A stretch of DNA of 64,000 bases from Stentor roeselii (taxonomy: Eukaryota > Ciliophora > Heterotrichea > Heterotrichida > Stentoridae), in NCBI GenBank assembly GCA_006503475.1, contig RSEH01000148.1, positions 56,037 through 120,036 on the forward strand. The letters are read 5' to 3'. A program made the position numbers and the translations under genes. Below are positions 46,958-58,900 of the stretch, piece after piece (position 1 is the first letter of the stretch; every line of letters starts with the position of its first letter). A model generated the notes under the pieces. It did not search any database. It was not told the origin of the DNA and saw only the letters and a list, made by a program, of their open reading frames with translations.

Positions 46958-49900
46958 TTAATTTTTATATTTTTTCTTAGTTGGTACTTTAGGCTTCTTA
47001 TTTTGTAAATTTTCATTCGGTTTCTTTAACTCTTCATTTTTTTCTTTTGATATTTTATTTTTGAATATAACTTCAACTGAAACAAAATTCTTTAGTAGAA
47101 GCTGAACTGGAAACATATTAGAAATTTGAGAACTTAATTCAATAAAGTCAAAACTCCAGTAGTTTTCGTTTTTAAAATACTCGTTGATAGGAGTATCTTC
47201 AGCTATATTAGCAGTAAGCAATCGGCATGCGATTCTTCTCAAAACTTTATGCGATTCATTGAAAGCTCGATCTTTATTCTTCAAAATATAATTTGCTCCT
47301 TCGGAGTTTGGCCCTTTATATATGCTGCTTAGATCATTGTAAAATTTATTGATAAGTCCTTCTGCATCAAGTTGAGGATCAATGGAATTTCGAAAGTTGT
47401 CTTTTATGAGTGATCTATAATCATCATAAATATCATATTCTATCTTTTCAAAATAGGAAATATATTTTTTCAAAGAAATTTGTGAAGACAATTTTGTGAG
47501 GTAATGGTTTGCTTTAGTTTCTGATAATAATATCTCTAAATTTAAGTCTATATCCCCTTCGAGCCCTTTTTCGTAAACAGAGTTTAACATTTTTCCCATG
47601 ATTGAATAAAGTTCGTTGAGAATTGCCTTTTCTCGATGCAAATTTTTTAAGTTTGATAGTTCATTAGAGAACTCAGTAATGTCACTTTCATTAAGATTTT
47701 CCTGAGGAATGACTCTTCTTATTTTACTAATAATACCTGAATAGTTACTTCTAGTGTTGAAAATTTCAAATTGATATTGGATTATATCCATAGAATCAAC
47801 TTTAATCGTTTTTGAATTCGCAATTTGGTAATCCATGTTTGATTTAAACTTATGATAGTCATAAACTATATTTCCTTGTTCATTATTTTCAATATCCCTA
47901 ATAGCACAGATAGAAGATATTTCTTTTAGTTCATCAGAGTCAATTTTTATTATGTCATTTTCAGTTAAATCTGATAACAATACAAAAGTTTCATTTTCAA
48001 AATCATTTTCATAATCATTTTCAAATAATGTTGCTTTTATCTTGTTTTGAATTTTACTAAGAGTCATTAAAGCTGCGGCTAGGTATCGTCCATCAGAATA
48101 ATTATCATCATCAACCAAGAAATAAGAAAGAGGTGAAGATTTTGTTAGTGAAACTTTTTCGAGAGGTTCATCATGAAAAATCAACTTCTTGGGTAGAAGA
48201 TCCCAACTTTTTTCAAATTCTTCGAAGTCTTTTTCTGAAATTTTATCTTTTATTACCTCTTCAATTTTTTTCTGAGCTGCAAGTTTTCTTGAAATAGTAA
48301 ATGAAAATTCTTTTATCATGGTTCTTGCAAATTTAAGAATTGGCCAAAAATGAACTAAACTAATGCATTCATCATAATTTTCAATATAAATCTGAATGAT
48401 TTTCATATTACAATCGAACTCAAGTAGTTTGAATGATTGACTAAAATCATTCCATGAACTGATTGCTTCTTCTTGCAAAAGATTCTTCAAAGGACATTCA
48501 TTTTCTTGAAACTGATCAAAATTATAAATTTCTTTTAAAAATCCTGTTTGGTCGATTTTGTTGAAAAAGTTTCTCTTATAAGAGTCTATTAAACTTGAAA
48601 AGTTCTTACCATTCAATCTTGTTTCGAAATTCTTTTCAAAATCTTTCCTGATTTCATTTGTAGTTGGTTCTTTTTTGCAAATGTTTAGAGATTCAATCAA
48701 TTTGAAAAGTGAAGCAAAAATCCAAAAGTAAAGATTTTCTTCATTCTGAAAGTGGTGAAGTTCTTGATAATCAAAGTTAATTGAATCCTCGATAATTACT
48801 TTAAAATTATCAATATCAGTTTTATACAATTCTGATAGTATGTTTTTTTCTACCACATTACTTATATTGCAGAAATAAAATATAGAATGAACACTAAAGT
48901 CTAAGATATAACTAGTTGATATAAATTTTAGGTCTCTAGGAGCTGATTTCATAGGTTTATGTTGATATAATGTGAATCCAGGTTCTTCTCTTTGGATTTC
49001 CACTTCATATTGATCTTTTAGATATTTTTTTGCATTCAAGTCATCAATAAATTGAAAATCTTTGATTTGATTCTGGTTAGCTATAGTTAGCTCTAATTTA
49101 GATTTACACATTGGACAAATACTTATATGTTTTTGCCCACCAAATTTATTAACAATATGCAAATATTTGCATGGTTTCTTGCAAATGAATGCTCCTCCTA
49201 AATAATTTTTTGATGAATAATTTGTGCTCTTTAAAAGTTCATAGTTCAATAATGAATACTTTAAGTCGTCTTCAATCTTACTTTGTTTTCCTCCAATAAT
49301 AAAATACTTATTAATTCTTGATACTATCTGACTGTCTGGCCCCTGTGAATTATTAAATATTAAGCTTGATAAAGGATTCCTAAATTGTTGAAATGAAATA
49401 GCTATTAATGATGAAAATGCTATTGCCAGTGCCTTGTAATAGTCATCAGTTTTTGTCTCTGAATTCAAATGTAATAATGTTTTTTCAGGAAAATTGAAAA
49501 TTAAATAGTAAACAAGTTTTTCGTATATATTTCCGAAATTGCTGAGAATAGTCTTTTTATTTGTCTCATACCATTCTTTATAGGAACAAAAATTTTCATC
49601 AAAAACATATTTTCTGTAAACTTCATTAATAAGTACTAACCCAAAATTGATTCTAAATAAATAATTATTTGAAGTTTCTAACATTTTATTAATTCCATTA
49701 CAATCTAAATCTTTTATTTTGAGAAATTTAGTTGAAATTTCCTCATAAAAATTTACATCTCGAAGAGGATAAGGAAAAATATAAAATTCTGAAATTTCTT
49801 GTATATCTTTTAGATCCCTGGACCAATTATATTGTATTTTTTTGAGCATTGTACTCAATTTTGACAAGTTACCTTTATTCACTGAAATAAGCTCTCTTAC

Positions 49901-52900
49901 TAAGTAGAGTTCAATATTATAAATTGATGGTTTACTATGATTTTCAACCTTTTTTAAAATATTGATAAAATGTTTAATAAAAGTTTCCTCATTTGCTTCA
50001 AGACCAGAATCATTTGATTGAGAAACAATAAATTTTGTGAATTTCTTTAAGTAATGCTGAAACCAGCCAGTCATAATTATGAGTTTTATATTTCTCTCAT
50101 TATAATTAACATTTTGATGCAAATTACATAATAGTTTCATATAAATATCAATAAATCTGTTAAGAGTTTCTTCATCATATTTATCATCATCATATTTATC
50201 ATCATCATCATATTTATCATCATCCTCATTCATTCCAATTTGAGTTATTTCACTAGTCAATAATACTGAAAATTTATTATATAATTGGTATTCACCAAAT
50301 AGTTTTGCTAAGTCTATTAAGTATGTATTTTGTAAATTACTAATGCTGAAAGAGTTAAAATTTTCATTTATTAGAACCGTAATTTTTGCTTTTTTCGCAA
50401 ACTTTTTGAGAATCGGTTTAGAATAATAGTATAAATTTCCAAAATTGATATTTTCATAAATCACTCTTAAAAAATACGCATCTTCATTTATAAGAAGCAC
50501 CCTTAAATAATATGCCTTGAATCTAAGAGTCATAATATCATCTGAGTCAAGTTTTCTTAAAAATTTTTGACAAAATTCATGATTAAACAAAAATCTAAAA
50601 GTAGGATCATTTTGTTCTAAAGTAAATTTAAGTATATTTCTATCATCTAATTTTGTGAGTTCTTCATAAAATCCTAAAATTCTAATTCCCCAAAAATTGC
50701 TTTTTGTATTTTTGTTGTAAAATTCTAAGTCTTGAAGTAAATCTTTCAGTAAACTTTTCAATAAAGATATCTTTCTTGAATAATTTTTAAGGTTTTTTAT
50801 ATTTTCTATGTCTTCTATCGAAGGTAGAATATTTTTTGAAAGTTCTGTTAAAAAATCAAAAAGCTTTTTATTCTCGAATGATATCATGCTGTGCTTTAGC
50901 TCATTGTATAAGTTTAATATTTTGTTAAAATTAATAATCTGCTCTTTAAGAGAAAATAGGGTTTCGACCCTATTACCAATATCTTTTTTACACAAGAATT
51001 CTTCAATGAGTTGAAAAATACATTTAAAGTTTTTATTATTTTGGCCATTTTCCAAAAATAAAATTTTTATATAATCATGAATCAAGTGTTTTTGTAAACC
51101 ATTATCCTGATGCAAGTCATTAATCATTTGATGAAAAACGTTTGTCTTTGTATTTTCTAGAATTTCTTCAATACTACCATTTTTTTGTTGTAATTTTACC
51201 AAATCTTCGTAAATAAATGGAATCAGTAATTCTCCATAAAACCTGAGCTCGGTGCTGCAAGGTGTTATCTGTATCATAAGTTGATCCATTCTGGATTTTT
51301 TGAAAATTTCAATCCATATTGTCTTAAATTTTCTATATTTATCAAAGTTCAAAATCTGTGATAGTGCACCCATTTTTTCGCAAAAAACAATTATTTTTGT
51401 AAATTCAATCAATAAAAGCTCAAATAAATAATTCTTTAAAGCATCTTTAATAGATACTGCACTGCAGATTATATTTTCACTATAAAAAAGAGAAGCCCTC
51501 CAGTCAATTTTCATATTTGATAATAATTTATTAAGTGAATCAAATATCTTTTCTTGAAAGGCATCAATAAGCTGCTTGTCATTTATTATATGTTTTTGAA
51601 TATTATTTTTGTATTCTAATATTTCATCTTTTGAGTATTGGCTTGATTGATAAATAAAAATATCAAAAGTTTTTTCACAAATTTCTTTTATATTTTCCTC
51701 GAACTTGAAATGATTGTTTTGTTTGAAATCCTCAAAAGTTTTTAATTGAAAAATTTCTTCTGCAATTTTACATGGTTTTGAGCATAAATCTTCAAACATT
51801 TTATATTTCCAGTCCTTATAAATCGATAAAGGCATCCGATTTCTATCATTTCTAGCCATTCTTATTAATATTATAAAAGATTTCAAGCTTTGCATTAAAT
51901 CGGATTTATTTGTTTCGAAAGACTCATCAATCAAGTTCACAATAAAGAATAGATGCTGCTTTTCTTCAGAATAATTTAATTCTAAAATGTATAATTTCTT
52001 TGATTTGCTCTTTATGAAAGAATTTATACTTTTTTTAAAACTAGCTTCATTGCTAAAACTATTGCATTTTTCTATTTGATAATTTTTACTCTCATTTCTT
52101 AAAACAGATTCAATATTTGTTGGATCATAAGTTACTGTTATTATTTTCCAAGATTTATCATTAAGTCCAGTTAAAAAAAATGAAAAAGTTTGATTGTGCA
52201 AATCTTGCCATTTCCTTACAGTTTTTCCATGATTATCATTATTATTCGAATTCATTTTCTTCAAAAAAAGAATATCCATACTTGAGTTTTCTATCAAGAA
52301 ATTTTTGCATGATTGTAGAGTATCTTCTTGATTTAATTTTATTATGAGATTTATTGATTCTTCTGAATAACAAGGAAATACAATTACAGGGCTTATTTTA
52401 TTTGTTTTTTTATTTGTGTTAACTATTTTTTCAATCCATTCTTTAATCTTTTTAGCATTTTCTTTGAAATAACTTAATAAAACTTCTTCATGAGTAATGT
52501 AATGTTTTTCAAAGCGGTTTAAAAATGGGGGATCTATTGATTTCAGTACTTCTTCATTTTCTTTGAAATCACTTAATAAAACTTCTTCAAGAGTAATGTA
52601 ATGTTTTTCAAAGCGGTTTAAAAATGGGGGATCTATTGATTTCAGTACTTCTTCATTTTCTTCTATTAAGACTATTGCTTTGAAATCATCATGAACTAAG
52701 TATTTTCTATTAGACTTTCCATTTAATGATATATAACAAGATTTCTTAGAGTTTTCAGTGAATGAAAAATTCTGATTGAAAAGATTATATAAAGAAGAAT
52801 AAACAGATTCTATATTCACAAGAATAATTTGTGCTCCTTTTTGAATAGACACAATTATATCTGACAAGAGAGAGAGTTTCTTTTTACTTTCACTGGCATC

Positions 52901-55900
52901 TTCCTTAAAAGTGCTTCCAATGATTAATTTTAAACCAGGAAGACATTTTTTTATGAAAGTTTCATGCAGTAATTTAGAGATATCTTTAGGGCAAATAATC
53001 ATAAGGTATCTTGAATATTTTTCATTTAAGTTTTCTTTAATCAAATCGTACACATCAAAACTTTTTGGAGAAATCTTAAATATTTCGATGTATTGATTTT
53101 TTACATAATTTTTTGTTTGTTTGAGACCATTAAAATTTTTTTGAAGTGATTTGCTGACAATTTCCTCAAACTTGATTTCATTATTTGCCTTTTTTGTGTA
53201 TCCTATGTATTTAATCATATTGTAAAAATCTCTTAGTCCATAGAAATTTGAGCAATAACTGCTGATATTATGATCATTCATAATCCCTAGGTAAAGTGCC
53301 ACCAATTTAGTAATATCATCTAAAGGGATTTCGACTTTCAGTGATTTGAATAATTCAGTGGCTGTTACTTCAAGATCGTCTTTATTTGGATTAGGTCTTG
53401 ATAAATATAAAACTCTATTTATTTTAGATGCATCAAGACGTGTATTCGAAATGGCGATAAAACCTACTCGACAATTTTCTGCTTCAAGTAATCGATGCAA
53501 AACTTTCAGTGGATTATTTCTGGAATTTTCAGCTAGTCCGATTTCATCAAAAAGAATAACAGGAAAGGAATGTTTATCAAATTTAAGAGATTCTTCAGCT
53601 TTTTCAAAGATTTCTTGAATTTCTTCAGATGTGCAAGAATCTGAGCCTTGGAAAGTAAAAGGAGTTATTTTTGGAAAAGTACTCAAAAAGTTATCGTTTT
53701 TTTCAGATTGAGTAAAACTCGAAAAAACAACTTGAGTTGCTAATGTTTTGCTGCAGCCAGGTTTTCCACAGATAAATACTGGAATTTTATTCATAATGCA
53801 AGGGACAATTGCAAAAATATTTTCCTTAAGAGACTGATTCAATGAAATGCCTTCAGGAACTCTCATTCGAAGAATTAGATCTAGTTGTTCTAGTTCAATA
53901 AGAGATTTTATATGATCACTAGTAATTTCTTTCTTGAAATCCTTCAACACTTTAACTATAATTTCAATTAATTTGTCCCTAGCATTAAAACTTGAAATAC
54001 GAAGGTAGTAAGAATGGAGTAAGGCTAGCATACTAGAGCTAATTTGAGAGATATCAGAACTCTTAATTAATTCCTCTTTATATTTATAGTCTTCATTCGG
54101 ATTTTTTAATGGAAATTCTTTTCTTTTTTCTCTATAATCTCGAAACCAGGAATTTAACTGAATAAATCTGTTAACATCTCGAAGACTTACACTGCTGATA
54201 TCGCTCTCTAATTTAAAGTATTGATGAATATTGAAAATTAATTCAACAAACAATTTTTTTTCTTCTATTTCTGTTCTATTGAGTATCTTTTCAATATAAT
54301 CTTTCATATCATTGCATCCGAGTATTCCGAAATCCCAAACAAATTCTATTGCTTTGTCTGGAAGTGGTTTGACTAAATGAACTAAAATCTTCTTGAATTC
54401 TTTTTGCTCCTTTTTAGGTATTCCAACATTTTCATCATAAATAGGAACTTGTTTTATTCTATATGGATTGCATGCTCCAACAAAGATTAAATTATTGCAA
54501 ATTTTTATTTTTTCGAATTTTCTATCACAAAAAATGTTAATAATTTTTCCTACCAATTCAGACGTGTTAAACTCATCAAAAAATAACCAAACTCTTTGAT
54601 TGGGATCTTGTTTAGCTTTTTTATTCGCTTCTTTAAGTTTAGTTTTAATTATATTGATAGTAGTCCCCGAGTGAATATATAAAATGTAAAGAGTTTCCAT
54701 AAGTATTTCTTCTATAAAAAATCTTACAAGAGCTGTTTTCCCGCATCCAGTTTCTCCCATGATAATAACAGGAATACCAGAAATGCCTCTAAGGTAAATT
54801 AAGTTCATTTTTAAGAAATTGTCAGGAGTAAGCACATAGTTCGAATTTAGAAGTTTTTGTTTTCTTTTGTCAATTTCAAAATTATCTTTTAAATTCTTTG
54901 ATGAGTATTTTATATAAAAATTAAATAGCTTTAACAATAATTCCGAACTAGGCATACAAGAATATTCAGGAATATTTTGTCTAGTTGCTTGAAATAACTC
55001 TATAATTCTATCTATCGAATAATATAATGGAATTGTTTGTCCTTGAATAATAAATTCTTGGAGTGCTATTAATTCTTTTAGATCATCAGGAATATCTTTT
55101 GCTTTTCTATAAATTGTCATGAAATCACCACTTTCTATAAATAATATATTGTAATGATTGGAATTTTCCCATTTGATGCAATGATTTTGTAATTCCTTAT
55201 CTTCAATATTCAAAGCCTCGTTATATTGACTTTGATAAATATTATCAATACACCTGGTTGTGAACTCATTTGTTGTTTCAATTATACTTTTAATTATGTT
55301 TTTTCTTGTATTTTTTACCATATCAAATAAAAAAGTACCTCTGTATTCTTTCATGGTTTCTCTTAAACACTCAGCTGAAAAAGGGCTAGATTCAAAGTTT
55401 TTTATTAGAGACATTAATATCTTAATAAAATTTGTTAATTGGTGAAAATTTGGATTGTTTTTCAAACTTCCAGTAAAATTATTCTCAAGAAGATTAAAGA
55501 TTTCTTGATCAGTCAAAGGTAAGCCTGATAAACTGTTATAATTCAAATCTGTATTGTTAATTGTGCCATTCTTATAGCATTCAATATATTTCGAAATGTA
55601 TTTAATATCCGAAGAAATTCGAAAATCATTTAATATAAATTCTTTAATTTCTTTATGATTAGGAAGTAATTTCAAAAATGAAAATGATTCTAAAAGTTTA
55701 TTTTGGTAAGAATTTGCAATTTCTATAAACATTCTTGAGTCTCCCAACAAAAATATATAATCATCTGTATAGTAAATCCCGAATATTGTTAGTGAAAAAA
55801 ATAGTTGGTCAAAAAGCTCAGCATCATCAACAAAGCTTACTTGCAGATGAAAATTCCTATATTTTTCTGATGAAACTTCTTTGAATTTTAAACCGATTTC

Positions 55901-58900
55901 ATCAATTTTACTAATTCCTGATAAATCAACTTCGCATACATCAAGTGCTTCTTTACATTCTGATTTTATAAAAAATGATTTTCCCAGGCCTGAACTCTTT
56001 GATGTTACTAAAACTATATTTACTGGAATAGCTTTTATGATTTCCTTGATATCATTATCACTCAAAAAGGAAAAAGGGTAGATTCTTTCTATCCTTTCTT
56101 TTGGAATAGTGTATCGTAGTCCATTGACTAATTTGCTTGATATATCTTTTGTAATTATAGCCAAGCAAAATTCTTTTTCAACATCCCTTGGATAATTAAA
56201 CTCTTGAATTATTTGATTTTCAAGTTTTACTTGCACCTCAAATGGAAGATTTTCAGGATAAACTAAAGTGTGAATTCTTGATTCATTATCCAAAAAGCAC
56301 CTATTCAAAAAACATTCCATTCCTTCAACTGAAGAAGAATAATATGCAAAGGCTATGAGATTAGCTGAAGGAATAAACTGACTGTAAATAGCATATATTG
56401 AAAGAATGCCTTTATGATATTCTTTAGTTTCAACTAGGATTAGTTTTTTGTTCGGTTTATGTTTAGTTTCAATTTTAATTTGAGGGAATCTGATACTCAC
56501 GTTTTTTGAATTTAAGTTTTCTAATTCATTTTTTATTATATCTAGTCTCTCACCTATGGACGCAGGAATATTTTTTTTTTCATTTTCATTATTTTTTGGG
56601 ATTTCTTTTTGCATATAGGCAAGAATTGGGACTATTTGATTAAAACTTTCACGTGATTTTAAGAATATAAAGTCATCTGCTATAAAAATTCTGAAGCTAT
56701 TAAAGTAGTTCATATAATAGTTTTTATTCAGATTTGATTCATAAAATTTCTTCCAATTTTCTACTAACTTTGAATTTTTTTCTTTACACTTTTTTAGCTT
56801 TTCTATATTTCCATTTATTATTTCGAATTCTTGACGAGATTCCAATTCCGTTTTATGCAAAGACTGATCTAAAATATTCACGTTATCTATATATTCATTC
56901 AAGCATTCGGCAAAATTATTGAAACATTCAAGTTCCTTTTCTTGATAGCTTTGATTTAAAATTGCTGTTTCTTTCAGGACCTGCAGCATTTCTAGGTCAA
57001 TAGGACCTATTAATTCTTTGTCTTTTAAAATATTCAACTCGATTCCAAATTTATCATCTAGTTTTATCACTTTGAAAACTGAATGGGATATGATTTTTTT
57101 AATTTTTTCAATTTTTACCTGCTCTTGGTCAAAAATTGATTTTTTGTATTCTTTTAAAACCTCAACCATTTCTTGACAAAAAATCAAATCTTCAATAAAA
57201 GTAGCATAATCTTTTCTTAAGAGATGCAAAATCATAGAAAATAATTGTTGAATATCTGGACATTTTTCTTTTATATGGCTTAAAAATTTCCAAACTTTTA
57301 AAAATTTACTAATGAGCTCTATGGTAAGTTTTGTATTTTCGGTTTTTTGATAGCACTCTAACCAAAAGTAAATTTCATCGTCTTGAATAGTATCAATAAA
57401 ATAGAAAATTTTATCTGATTCAAGAGAACAAAAAAAAAGTGATAGATACTCAATATCATCAAGATCCCTGCTTTTTGAGAAATTTTCAGATTCTAATTCG
57501 ATTAAACCTTGAAATTCAAGATCTTTTTCATTCGGGAATCTAGATGTTAATTCACCAAAATTCAATGGTAATTTAAGATTTTTTAACGCGAAAGTTATAC
57601 TATTTGTTAAATTAGAAATTGCATATGATTTTCTGTAGTTATACAAAATTTCATTAATTTCATGGAGTTGAAAATAATTTGGTAAATATTTTTTTAAAGA
57701 TTTTGACTCCCTTTCAATACTTTTTTTATCAGTCAAATATCGAAATATTTGCTTTAATTCATTACCTTCTTCTTCCTTTTGATTGGATTTTACTTGAAAA
57801 TTCTTTACTAAATATTTAAATTTATCTTTAATACTAATAGATTCCGTCTGGTCATCATAATTAAAATAAATAATCGCTACTGATTTTAATTCTGTATTTT
57901 TATATAGATTTAATGGTTTGTTAAATATTTCAGGAATCAGATCATCAGAAAATCTGTATTCCCAGAGTGAATTGTGCATTTTCTCAAACTCTTGTATACC
58001 TTTGATCAAATATTCCTTATTACTATTGAATAAATTAAATTTAAAGAGCATTACTTTCAAGTTTTTAAGATTCACATAAAATTTTTCAAATCTATTTTTT
58101 AAATCATCAAGTGTCTTGAGAAATTCAGAAAAAGTATTTTCATCTTCTATCATTAATTTTATAATATTATAATAAGATTTTTCTGCTTTTCCATTAAGTC
58201 TGTATATTTTGAAAATTTCTTTCAAAACTAAAGTATTTGATTGAATTAATTGTATATGATTTTTAAAAAAAAACATTATTTCGTTATTCATATCATTACT
58301 CGATTTGACTGCTTCAAGTACATCTTTAAATTCATATCGACTACCTTTTAAATATAAAAAAATTGAAACCTTTGAGTAAGAATATCTACATTTTGAATAT
58401 ATATAAACTTGATTTAATAAGTTTTCTGAAGAATCATTTCTGTTTTTGTATACTTCCTCAACTTTTAATTTCAAATTTTTCTTGTCTTTTGAGTATTCAT
58501 TTGGATCTGGCAGAAAACTGATAAATCTTTTATAAAATGCTTTTTTCATTCCGGATAATTTAAAATTATCAATTAATTGAGTCAATTCAATTAAAAAAAG
58601 AGGACTATTTATAATCTGATTAACAATTGTAATAGATAATTTTTTTGCTATTTCATGATCTATTTCAAATAGCCAATTATCTGTAGATTCAAGAACTTTT
58701 TGATAAAGTGAGAAATCCCATTTAGATTGTTTTATATCGATAGAGCATTTATGAAATACCCAAGATTTGAAGCATATTTCTATGTCAAGGTTAAGCAAGT
58801 TTATAATTGTCAGACTCTCTTTAAACGATCTAAGTTTTAATATTTTCAAAAAAATTTCATTTATTTTTATCTGTTCAAAGAATTTATCTTTACTCAATTT

